Shown: in pieces, positions 24,790-33,169 of the stretch | How the letters are laid out: each line of letters starts with the position of its first letter | Numbering within the stretch: the first letter of the stretch is position 1 | NCBI RefSeq assembly: GCF_014196425.1 | Contig: NZ_JACIDR010000001.1 | Location: 310,001-374,000 of the forward strand | Direction: 5' to 3' | Source of the DNA: Hansschlegelia beijingensis | GTDB taxonomy: Bacteria > Pseudomonadota > Alphaproteobacteria > Rhizobiales > Methylopilaceae | DNA length: 64,000 nucleotides | The notes under the pieces: generated by a model | The model's database searches: none | Told to the model about the DNA's origin: nothing | Seen by the model: the letters and a program-made list of their open reading frames with translations, nothing else | Program-made: the position numbers and the translations under genes

Positions 24790-25521
24790 GTGCGCGTAAG
24801 AATGCTTGTCGTGGCGCAGTCTCTCGCCAAACGCTTCGGAGGAGCGCCGGCTCTCGGCGGCGTCTCCTTCCAGGCGGGGGCAGGCGAGATCGTTGGTCTG
24901 CTCGGGGCCAACGGAGCCGGCAAATCCACGACGATGCGGCTGCTCGCAGGCTATCTGAGGCCCGACGCGGGCTCGGCCTCCATCGCGGGACGCGACGTGG
25001 TCTCGGATCGTCTGGCTGCGCGCGCGGCCGTCGGGTACCTGCCGGAATCGCCCACGGGTTTTCCCGATCTCACGATCTCCGAGTTCCTTGCCTTCGCCGC
25101 GGAGGCCCGCGGGCTCTTCGGCGCCGCGCGACGCCGCGCCATCGAGCGCGCCGTGGACTTCGCCGATCTCGCCCTGGCGCTCGGCCGGCCGCTCGGCGCG
25201 CTCTCTCAGGGCTGGCGGCAGCGGGCCTGGATCGCGCAGGCGGTGGCGCATGATCCGCCGGCGCTCATCCTCGATGAGCCGACGACGGCGCTCGATCCGG
25301 AGCAGAAGGCGCGCCTGCGCGGCAGGCTCAGGGACGCAGCGCCCGGCAAGGCGATCCTGATCTCCACCCACATTCTCGAAGAGGCGGAGACGCTCTGCGA
25401 CCGCGTCATCGTCTTCCGCGCGGGCCGCATCGTGGCGGATGCGCCGCTCCCCTCGCTCCTCGACGAGCGGGGACGGCTCGCCCCGGCCTACGCGGCGCTG
25501 AACGCAGCCGATGGCCGCTGA
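24790..25521 (+). CDS. ABC transporter ATPase, GldA-like
   Basis: A 243-residue ATPase of the ABC-2 exporter class, close to GldA/CcmA types. Walker A is GANGAGKS (about 38-45), the signature region reads LSQGWRQR rather than LSGGQ, and Walker B reads LILDEPT. The switch His is present in ISTHILEEA. GTG at 24790 is the start shown; an internal ATG at 24802 is an alternative. The gene overlaps the next, a fused GldF-GldG type membrane protein, by 11 bases. Substrate unknown. Confidence 0.8.
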   Translation: MRVRMLVVAQSLAKRFGGAPALGGVSFQAGAGEIVGLLGANGAGKSTTMRLLAGYLRPDAGSASIAGRDVVSDRLAARAAVGYLPESPTGFPDLTISEFLAFAAEARGLFGAARRRAIERAVDFADLALALGRPLGALSQGWRQRAWIAQAVAHDPPALILDEPTTALDPEQKARLRGRLRDAAPGKAILISTHILEEAETLCDRVIVFRAGRIVADAPLPSLLDERGRLAPAYAALNAADGR

Positions 25522-28060
25522 GCCGGCTCTCCCGCGACCGCCGTCCTGGCTGCAGGCGGCGCGCGCCGCGTTCCGCCACCAGCTGCGGCTGCTGGTCTAC
25601 TCGCGGCTGACGCTGGTCTTTCAGGTCGGCTTCCTGATCACGCTTCCGGTTTTCGTGTTCCTGATCGGCGATCTGTTCGCCGGGGACCGCGCCTCGCTCG
25701 ACCTGATGCTGGCCTTCCTGCCATGGGTCGCGCTGATCTTCGTTCCGGCGCTCGCGATGCGCGCCTTCGCGGATCGGCCGCTCGACCGGGAGCGGGAGTT
25801 CCTCCTCACGCTTCCCCTGCCGCCGAGCGCGATCGCGGCGGGCGCCTGGCTCGCCGGCGCCGTGGTGATGCTCGTCACGCTGCTCTTCACCACGCCGCTC
25901 GTCGCCACGCTCGCCTATCTCGGCGAACCGGATTTCGGGGCCGTGGCGGCCGGTTATGTCGGCGCCGCCTGCCTGCTGGTCGCCTTCTACGCGATCGGTC
26001 TTTTCGCCTCGGCGCTGGCGCGCAGCGAGGTCGGCGCTTTCGTGATCGCGCTCGCCATGCTGTTCGTCCTGCTGCTGTTCGGCTGGGACGGCGTCGGGCG
26101 GCTGGCGCCCGGCTCCTCGACGGCGCGGCCGTTCGACGTCCTGGCCTTCGCCTCGCCCAAGTTCTGGCTCGACCAGCTCGCGACCGGAGAGGTGCAGCTG
26201 AGGGCGCTCGCCTATTTCGCGTTTCTGACGGCGCTCGCGGTGGCGGGCGCGGCGGCGGCGTTGCGGGCGGGCGGCGACCGTCGCCCGGGGGGCGCTGCGC
26301 GGCTGGTCGCTGCGGTCGCCGTGGCCGCGGCGGCGGTGGTCGCGGTCACCGCCGCCATCCCCGCGCGCTTCGCGCTGGACTTCACCGAGGCCCGGCGTTT
26401 CACGCTGTCACGCGGCCTGCTCGAGATCGTCGGCCGCCTGCCGGAGGACGCGCGCATCGACCTCTACTGGAGCGCGCAGGGTCCCGAGACGCCCGAGGCG
26501 ATCCGGGCCTATGCGGCGAGGGTGCGGGACTTCCTCGAGCTCGTCACGGGCCGCTCGCAGGGCCGGCTCGCGGTCGCGGTTCATGATCCCGCTCCCGGCA
26601 GCCGTGCGGAAGCCGCGGCGGAGAGCGCCGGAATCCGCCGGATGCCGCTGAGTTCAGGCGACGCCTTCTTCCTCGGCGCCTCGCTGACATCCGCCGGGCG
26701 TCAGATTCCCATCGGCTATTTCGACCAGACGCGCGAGGCCCTGCTGGAATATGACGTCGCCACGGCCCTTGCCGGGCTCGCCCGGGCGACCGCGCCCAGG
26801 GTCGGCGTGATCTCGCCACTTCTGGCGCCCGGCGGCGCCGACCCCAGCCAGGCCGGGCTGAACGCCATAGCCGAGCTCAGGCGCGCCTACGACGTCGCCA
26901 TCATCCCGGCCTTCGCCGACAGCCTGCCCGAGGGGCTCGACTGCGTCATCGTGATCGGCGCGACCTTCCTGAAGAAGGAGATGCTGCGCTCGATCGACCA
27001 GGCGGTCACCCGGGGCGCCGGGCTGATCGTGATGATCGATCCACGGCTTAGGCTCAGTCCCAAGAGCGACAGCGCGACGCCCCAGCCGTCCCGCGAGATC
27101 GACGACATCTCCGATCTGCTGCTGCGTTACGGCCTCCGCTACAGGGGCGACGACGTGGTCGGCGACGCGAAGCTCGCGACCCCGGTCGCAGACCCGTCCG
27201 GCAGGACCATCACCTTTCCGTTCTGGATGAGGTTCGCCAGGGACCGGCTGTCGGCCGCGAACCCCGTCACGGCCGGACTCGGCGACCTCCTGTTCGTCGA
27301 GCCCGGCGCGTTCGAGGCGCCCGACGAGGCGGCGTTGGTCGCGACCACGGAGGCGGCCGGCGCAACGCCGCGGGCCGGGATGGCCGCGACGGCCCCGGCG
27401 GCCCTCGCGGCGGCGTTTCGGCCGGGCGGCGGCCGCCGCGTCATCGTTGCCGAGGCGGAGGGCCCGTTCCGCAGCGCCTTCAGCGAAGCCGCCGCCGCTC
27501 TGCCGCGCGAGGGCGGCGCGTCAACGGTCTTCGCGGTCGCGGACATCGACTGGATCCTGGATCCTTTCGCCTATGAGGGCGGCGCCGACGCGGGCGGCGC
27601 GCGCAAACCGCGCAACGACAACGCCGCCCTGTTCCTCAACATGGTGGAGCGGGCGAGCGGAGGCGGCGCGCTGATCGCGACGCGCTCGCGGGCGACCGAC
27701 AGCCGTCCGCTGAGCCGCGTGGCGGCGCTCGCCCGCGAAGTCTCGCTCGCCGATCAGGAGGCGATCTCGGCGGCGGCCACACGGGTCGCCGAAGTGGAGC
27801 AGCGGATCGCTGCGCTTCCGGAGGCCGCGGGGGTGCGCTCCTTCGCGGATCTGCCGCCCGACGTGAGGGAAAGGGCGGACGAACTGCGCCGCGCGCTCGC
27901 TTCCGACCGGGCGACGCTGCGGGCGGTTCAGGACCGGGAGCGGGCCGCGCTCCAGACGCTTCGCTCGCGCGTGATCCTGTTCAACCTCGCCGCCGGCCCG
28001 GCGCTGGCGCTCGCCTGGACGGCGGGCGTGGCGCTGCTGCGCCGCCGCCGCGCGCCCTAG
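25511..28060 (+). CDS. Fused GldF-GldG type ABC-2 permease and extracytoplasmic domain
   Basis: An 849-residue protein. The first 260 residues form an ABC-2 permease with about six helices, as in GldF. A seventh hydrophobic segment (about 265-285) is followed by a large soluble domain of the GldG/IFT52-like type (about 300-720), with TRAPRVGVISPLL-like and VIVIGATFLK stretches. A charged helical region and a final membrane helix near 820-840 close it. In many bacteria GldF and GldG are separate genes; here they are one. The complex with the upstream ATPase may act on envelope or secreted material; a link to sulfur metabolism is not shown. Confidence 0.78.
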   Translation: MAAEPALPRPPSWLQAARAAFRHQLRLLVYSRLTLVFQVGFLITLPVFVFLIGDLFAGDRASLDLMLAFLPWVALIFVPALAMRAFADRPLDREREFLLTLPLPPSAIAAGAWLAGAVVMLVTLLFTTPLVATLAYLGEPDFGAVAAGYVGAACLLVAFYAIGLFASALARSEVGAFVIALAMLFVLLLFGWDGVGRLAPGSSTARPFDVLAFASPKFWLDQLATGEVQLRALAYFAFLTALAVAGAAAALRAGGDRRPGGAARLVAAVAVAAAAVVAVTAAIPARFALDFTEARRFTLSRGLLEIVGRLPEDARIDLYWSAQGPETPEAIRAYAARVRDFLELVTGRSQGRLAVAVHDPAPGSRAEAAAESAGIRRMPLSSGDAFFLGASLTSAGRQIPIGYFDQTREALLEYDVATALAGLARATAPRVGVISPLLAPGGADPSQAGLNAIAELRRAYDVAIIPAFADSLPEGLDCVIVIGATFLKKEMLRSIDQAVTRGAGLIVMIDPRLRLSPKSDSATPQPSREIDDISDLLLRYGLRYRGDDVVGDAKLATPVADPSGRTITFPFWMRFARDRLSAANPVTAGLGDLLFVEPGAFEAPDEAALVATTEAAGATPRAGMAATAPAALAAAFRPGGGRRVIVAEAEGPFRSAFSEAAAALPREGGASTVFAVADIDWILDPFAYEGGADAGGARKPRNDNAALFLNMVERASGGGALIATRSRATDSRPLSRVAALAREVSLADQEAISAAATRVAEVEQRIAALPEAAGVRSFADLPPDVRERADELRRALASDRATLRAVQDRERAALQTLRSRVILFNLAAGPALALAWTAGVALLRRRRAP

Positions 28061-28436
28061 CGCGCTGGCCTGTTCGGGCCCATGGGCGGCCCTTCTCATC
28101 TATTGGCACTGTTTATTTCCGTCGGCGCTCAAGGAAGCGTCTAATGCCGCCTGGCGGCTGCGCGTCGAAGCAATCGGAAAGTACCCGCAAGAAAGCCGCT
28201 CCCTCAGGATCGGGCGGGTTCAAAAGAAGATGATAGTAAAATCCTGCGCAGGAAAATCGCTGGTCGCTTCAATGGTCGCGAATGGGCTCGGTTCTACCTC
28301 AATCTAAATCGACGAACGAAACGATCGATTTAAATCATAAGCGAATACAGTCCTCATGCGTTGCGGCCAGTTTGGGGCTTGTCTAAAAATAATCAGGCGC
28401 TGTTTCGCCTGCTGATCTTGGGATGTGCGGATCGCT
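28061..28436. promoter_or_regulatory. Upstream region of soeABC with inverted repeats
   Basis: This 376-base gap is AT-rich for the window. It contains an inverted repeat with arms TAAATCGA (28305-28312) and TCGATTTA (28325-28332) around 12 bases. Closer to soeA there is a small hairpin CAGGCG (28394-28399) with CGCCTG (28406-28411). The first looks like an operator, the second like a leader hairpin 25 bases from the ATG. No gene was seen. Confidence 0.45.
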
Positions 28437-31433
28437 ATGAGTCTGATCTCTGATGCTCTTGGGCACGCAACCGGCTTCTTCCGGCGCGCCGGCGGGCCGC
28501 GCCCGGTTCGGTCCGAGCCTGGCCGTCCGGACATGCTGGAGGCGCTCGCCGGCCCCGGCGAGGTGGTGGAGACCTCTCCCACGGTCGCGGACGAGGTCAA
28601 GTACACGACCTGCTACATGTGCGCGTGCCGGTGCGGGATCAAAGTCCACCTGAAGGACGGCCGCATCCGCTACATCGAGGGCAACAAGGATCATCCGGTC
28701 AATCGCGGCGTGCTGTGCGGCAAGGGCTCGGCCGGCATCATGCAGCAATATTCGCCGGCCAAGCTGCGCAAGCCGCTGCTGCGGACCGGCGAGCGGGGAT
28801 CCGGCGAGTTCAAGGAGATCGAGTGGGACGAGGCGCTGGCGCTGGCCACCAAGTGGCTCGGCGACATCCGCCGCACGGATCCCAAGAAGCTCGCCTTCTT
28901 CACCGGCCGCGACCAGAGCCAGTCGCTGACGGGCTGGTGGGCCGCGCAGTTCGGCACGCCGAACTTCGCCGCGCATGGCGGCTTCTGCTCGGTCAACATG
29001 GCGGCGGCGGGTCTCTATTCGATCGGCGGCGCCTTCTGGGAGTTCGGCGAGCCGGACTGGGATCAGGCGCGCTACTTCATGCTCTTCGGCGTCGCCGAGG
29101 ACCATGACTCCAATCCGATCAAGATCGGCCTGTCGAAGCTCAAGGAGCGCGGCGCCAAGTTCCTTTCGGTGAACCCGGTCAAGACGGGCTATTCGGCGAT
29201 CGCCGACGAGTGGGTCGGCATACGCCCGGGCACGGATGGGCTGTTCATCTTCGCCCTGATCCATGTCCTGCTGCGCAACGACATCGTCGATTTCGAATTC
29301 CTCGCCCGCTATACCAACGCGACCTGGCTGGTGATCGACAATCCCGGCGGCTCGGACCACGGCCTGTTCGCCCGCGACGCCGAAGGCGCCCCGCTCGCCT
29401 GGGACAAGGATCGCGGTGAGCCTGTCGCCGCCTCGAAGGCCGACTTCTCGCCCGCCGTCGTCGGAACCTTCGACCTTCCGGACGGCCGGCGCGCGTCGCC
29501 GTCGTTCCAGCTGCTCGCCGACCGCTATCTGAGCGACGAGTTCGCCCCCGAGGCGGTCGCGGACCGCTGCGGCGTCACGGCGGAGCGCATCCGGCGCATC
29601 GCCGCGGAGATCGCGGAGGCGTTCAACAATCCGGTGGTGATCGACCAGCCCTGGACGGACTGGGCCGGCCGCCGGCACGAGACGATGGTCGGGCGCCCGA
29701 TCGCGATGCACGCGATGCGCGGCATCTCGGCCCATTCCAACGGTTTCCACACCTGCCGCGCCCTGCATGTGCTGCAGATGCTGCTCGGCGCGGTCGATAC
29801 GCCGGGCTCCTGGCGGTACAAGGCGCCCTATCCGAAGCCGCTGCCCGGCGGTCCGAAGCCCGCGGGCAAGACCGTCGCGCCGAACACGCCGCTCGGCGGC
29901 ATGCCGCTCGGCTTCACGATGGGGCCGGAGGATCTGCTGGTCGAGGCGGACGGAACCCCGAAGCGTCTCGACAAGGCCTATTCGTGGGAGGCCCCGATCG
30001 CCGCCCACGGCCTGATGCACATGGCGATCCACAACGCCTGGGCGGGCGATCCCTATCCGATCGACGTCCTGTTCATGTACATGGCCAACATGGCCTGGAA
30101 CTCGTCGATGAACACGGCGGGGACCATGCAGATGCTGACCGACAAGCATCCGGACGGGACCTACAAGATCCCGAAGATCATCTACTCCGACGCCTATGCG
30201 TCCGAGATGGTCTCCTATGCCGACCTCGTGCTGCCGGACACGACCTATCTCGAGCGCTGGGACTGCATCTCGCTGCTCGACCGGCCGATCGGCAGCGCGC
30301 ACGGCCCGGCCGACGCCATCCGTCGCCCGGTGCTGAAGCCAGACCGCGACGTCCGGCCGTTCCAGGAGGTGATGATCGACCTCGGGGCGCGGCTCGGCCT
30401 GCCGGGCTTCGTCAACGAGGACGGCTCCCCCAAATATCCGGGCGGCTACCCCGACTACATCGTCAATCACGAGCGCAAGCCCGGCATCGGGCCGCTCGCG
30501 GGCTTCCGCGGCGAAGACGGGGAGACCGCCGGCAAGGGCGCGCCCAACAAGAGCCAGCTCGACCGCTACGTCGCCAACAAGAGCTTCTGGCGGATGGAGC
30601 TGCCGCACGATCAGCTCTACTTCAAGCACGGCAACAAGGGCTATCTCGAGAACGCGGTGAAGCTTGGCCTGATCGACAAGGCCGAGCAGATCGTTCTGCA
30701 CCTCTACAGCGAGCCGCTGCAGAAATTCCGGCTCGCCGCGGAGGGGCATGGCGAACTCCAGCCGCCCGAGCGCGACCGCGAACGGCTCAAGGCCTATTTC
30801 GATCCGCTGCCGATCTGGTACGCGCCGCTCGAGGAGCAGGCCGTCTCGGCCGAGGAGTTCCCGCTTTCGGCGATCACGCAGCGGCCGATGGCGATGTACC
30901 ATTCGTGGCACTCGCAGAACTCCTGGCTTCGCCAGATCTACTCGAAGAACTTCCTCTACATGAACCGCGAGACCGCCAGGTCCCTCGGCATCGAGGACGG
31001 CGACTACGCTTGGGTGACCAGCAACCACGGCCGCATCCGCGCCCCGGTGCGGACCATGGAGGGCGTGAACCCTCACACGGTCTGGACCTGGAACGCGATC
31101 GGCAAGCGCAAGGGCGCCTGGAACCTGCCGGCCGACGCGCCGGAGGGCCAGGAAGGCTTCCTGCTCAACCACGTGATCTCCGAGCACCTGCCCGAAAAGA
31201 ACGGCTACAGCCACTCGAACTCCGACCCCGTCACGGGCCAGGCCGCCTGGTACGACGTCCGGGTCCGGGTCGAGAAGGCGGTCGATTGCGAACAGTCGCC
31301 GCTGCCGAGTTTCCCGCCGCTCGCGCGGCCTCCCCGCATGCCGAACCGCCCCGACGTGCTGCGCTACGACGCGGAAGGCCGCAAGTGGCCGTGGCAGCGC
31401 CGGCAGGCCGCAAAGACGTCTGGAGTTAAATGA
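28437..31433 (+). CDS. soeA: Sulfite dehydrogenase (quinone) molybdopterin subunit
   Basis: A 998-residue DMSO-reductase-family molybdoenzyme without a Tat signal, so cytoplasmic. The N-terminal [4Fe-4S] ligands are C59-X2-C62-X3-C66-X27-C94. The bis-MGD-binding domains follow, with a C-terminal oxidoreductase domain from about residue 830. It is followed by an iron-sulfur subunit and a DmsC-type anchor, the SoeABC arrangement that oxidises cytoplasmic sulfite to sulfate and reduces quinone. The ATG at 28437 is chosen over a GTG four codons upstream. It fits the role of clearing sulfite released by SuyAB and MsmABCD. Polysulfide or thiosulfate reductases are related alternatives. Confidence 0.85.
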   Translation: MSLISDALGHATGFFRRAGGPRPVRSEPGRPDMLEALAGPGEVVETSPTVADEVKYTTCYMCACRCGIKVHLKDGRIRYIEGNKDHPVNRGVLCGKGSAGIMQQYSPAKLRKPLLRTGERGSGEFKEIEWDEALALATKWLGDIRRTDPKKLAFFTGRDQSQSLTGWWAAQFGTPNFAAHGGFCSVNMAAAGLYSIGGAFWEFGEPDWDQARYFMLFGVAEDHDSNPIKIGLSKLKERGAKFLSVNPVKTGYSAIADEWVGIRPGTDGLFIFALIHVLLRNDIVDFEFLARYTNATWLVIDNPGGSDHGLFARDAEGAPLAWDKDRGEPVAASKADFSPAVVGTFDLPDGRRASPSFQLLADRYLSDEFAPEAVADRCGVTAERIRRIAAEIAEAFNNPVVIDQPWTDWAGRRHETMVGRPIAMHAMRGISAHSNGFHTCRALHVLQMLLGAVDTPGSWRYKAPYPKPLPGGPKPAGKTVAPNTPLGGMPLGFTMGPEDLLVEADGTPKRLDKAYSWEAPIAAHGLMHMAIHNAWAGDPYPIDVLFMYMANMAWNSSMNTAGTMQMLTDKHPDGTYKIPKIIYSDAYASEMVSYADLVLPDTTYLERWDCISLLDRPIGSAHGPADAIRRPVLKPDRDVRPFQEVMIDLGARLGLPGFVNEDGSPKYPGGYPDYIVNHERKPGIGPLAGFRGEDGETAGKGAPNKSQLDRYVANKSFWRMELPHDQLYFKHGNKGYLENAVKLGLIDKAEQIVLHLYSEPLQKFRLAAEGHGELQPPERDRERLKAYFDPLPIWYAPLEEQAVSAEEFPLSAITQRPMAMYHSWHSQNSWLRQIYSKNFLYMNRETARSLGIEDGDYAWVTSNHGRIRAPVRTMEGVNPHTVWTWNAIGKRKGAWNLPADAPEGQEGFLLNHVISEHLPEKNGYSHSNSDPVTGQAAWYDVRVRVEKAVDCEQSPLPSFPPLARPPRMPNRPDVLRYDAEGRKWPWQRRQAAKTSGVK

Positions 31434-31434
31434 C

Positions 31435-32217
31435 GTGACTTGTCTTCCCGAGGCCGTTCCCGGCCAGAAGAAGCTGGGCCTGGTGATCGATCTCGACACC
31501 TGCGTCGGCTGCCACGCCTGCGCGGTCAACTGCAAGGAGTGGAACGCGAGCGGCCATTCCGGACCGCTCACCGACTACCAGAACACCTCCGACGGCGTGT
31601 GGTTCAACCGCGTCCACACCTTCGAGGCCGGGCAGGGCGAGACCTCCCGCACCGTGAACTTCCCGCGCTCCTGCCTGCATTGCGAGGAGCCGGCCTGCGT
31701 CACCGTCTGCCCGACCGGCGCCTCCTACAAGCGCGCCGAGGACGGCATCGTGCTGGTCAACGCCGAGACCTGCATCGGCTGCAAGCTCTGCTCCTGGGCC
31801 TGCCCGTACGGCGCCCGCGAGTTCGACGAAGACGACGGCGTGATGAAGAAGTGCACGCTGTGCGTCGACAAGATCTACAATGACAATCTGCCCGAGGCCG
31901 ACCGGGTGCCGGCCTGCGTCGCCACCTGTCCGTCGCACGCCCGGCACTTCGGCGATCTCGGCGACCCGAACTCGGACGTCTCGATCCTGGTCGCCGAGCG
32001 CGGCGGCTACGAGCTGATGCCGGAGCTCGGCTACAAGCCGGTGAACCGCTATCTGCCGCCGCGGCCGCGCAAGAACGGGCCTCCGCCGCCGAGCGCCGCC
32101 TCGTCGTCCTCCTGCGGCTCGGACGAAACCATCTCGCTCCTCGATCTTGCGATGAAGAAGCCGGACGGGAAGGGCTCGGCCTTCCTGCGCTGGGCCGATC
32201 GCGTCCTGTCGCGGTGA
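31435..32217 (+). CDS. soeB: Sulfite dehydrogenase iron-sulfur subunit
   Basis: A 260-residue ferredoxin-like electron-transfer subunit with four cysteine clusters. The first is C23, C26, C29, C33; others appear in CLHCEEPACVTVCP, CIGCKLCSWACP and CTLCVDKI. Such proteins hold four [4Fe-4S] centres and link the molybdenum subunit to the quinone-reducing anchor. The start is GTG at 31435, one base after the soeA stop, since no ATG fits. A proline- and serine-rich tail follows the last cluster. Confidence 0.87.
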   Translation: MTCLPEAVPGQKKLGLVIDLDTCVGCHACAVNCKEWNASGHSGPLTDYQNTSDGVWFNRVHTFEAGQGETSRTVNFPRSCLHCEEPACVTVCPTGASYKRAEDGIVLVNAETCIGCKLCSWACPYGAREFDEDDGVMKKCTLCVDKIYNDNLPEADRVPACVATCPSHARHFGDLGDPNSDVSILVAERGGYELMPELGYKPVNRYLPPRPRKNGPPPPSAASSSSCGSDETISLLDLAMKKPDGKGSAFLRWADRVLSR

Positions 32218-32221
32218 CGTC

Positions 32222-33169
32222 ATGCATCCTGCGCTATCAGTCATCATCTTCACCACGGCCACCGGCGCCGGCTACGGCCTGCTGATCTGGTCCGGCCTGT
32301 TGTCCGCGTTCTCGGCGACCCCCGCCGAGCGGGTAGTGGCGCTCGTCACGCTTGGGACGGCGTTGCTACTCGTTACGCTCGGGCTGCTGTCGTCCACGCT
32401 GCATCTCGGCCGGCCTGAGCGGGCTTGGCGGGCCTTGTCGCAGTGGCGGACGTCGTGGCTGTCGCGTGAAGGCCTTGCGGCGATCGCGACCTATGTGCCC
32501 GCGACGCTGCTCGGCCTCGCCTGGATCGTGTCGCCGGACCCGGGCCTTGCGGCCGTGTTGCTCGGCGTGATGACCGCCTGCTGCGCGGTCGTGACGATCT
32601 ACTGCACGGCGATGATCTACGCGTCGCTGAAGACCGTCCACCAGTGGCGCAACCAGTACGTGGTGCCCAACTATTTCGCGCTCGGCCTGTACTGCGGCGC
32701 GCTGCTGTTCGCCGCGCTGCTGCACCTGCTCGGCCACGGCCAGCCGCTGGTCGACGGCGTCGCGGCGGCGGCGGGTCTGGTCGCGCTCGGCGGCAAGCTC
32801 GCCTACTGGCGCTTCATCGCCACGACCAGCCACGTCAGCACGCCGGAATCCGCCACGGGTCTCGGCGGCATCGGCAAGGTCCGCCTGTTCGAGGCGCCGC
32901 ATACTGAAGAGAACTACCTGATGCGCGAGATGGGCTTCACCATCGCGCGCAAGCACGCCGACAAGCTGCGCAAGCTGGTTGTGCTCGCGCTGTTCGGCGC
33001 TCCGATCCTGCTGATGCTGATCTCGCTGCTGCTCGGCGGCGTGGCGGCCGCGGTGGTCGCCCTGATCGCCGTGCTCTCGGCGGGCGCCGGGATCCTGGTC
33101 GAACGCTGGCTGTTCTTCGCCGAAGCCAAGCACACCGTGATGCTCTACTACGGAGCGCGCGCCGCATGA
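32222..33169 (+). CDS. soeC: Sulfite dehydrogenase membrane anchor (DmsC family)
   Basis: A 315-residue membrane protein with about eight helices, of the DmsC anchor family. The family block LHLGRPERAWRAL is visible near residue 60. It should anchor SoeAB to the cytoplasmic face of the inner membrane and pass electrons to quinone. It starts 4 bases after soeB and its stop overlaps the next SulP gene by 4 bases, so a SulP transporter is co-translated with the sulfite oxidase. Confidence 0.87.
   Translation: MHPALSVIIFTTATGAGYGLLIWSGLLSAFSATPAERVVALVTLGTALLLVTLGLLSSTLHLGRPERAWRALSQWRTSWLSREGLAAIATYVPATLLGLAWIVSPDPGLAAVLLGVMTACCAVVTIYCTAMIYASLKTVHQWRNQYVVPNYFALGLYCGALLFAALLHLLGHGQPLVDGVAAAAGLVALGGKLAYWRFIATTSHVSTPESATGLGGIGKVRLFEAPHTEENYLMREMGFTIARKHADKLRKLVVLALFGAPILLMLISLLLGGVAAAVVALIAVLSAGAGILVERWLFFAEAKHTVMLYYGARAA

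Noticed and set aside
28383-31571. Open frame of over 1000 codons on the minus strand opposite soeA
   Set aside because: It is the antisense shadow of the high-GC soeA gene; it lacks family motifs, and soeA has clear cofactor motifs and partners.
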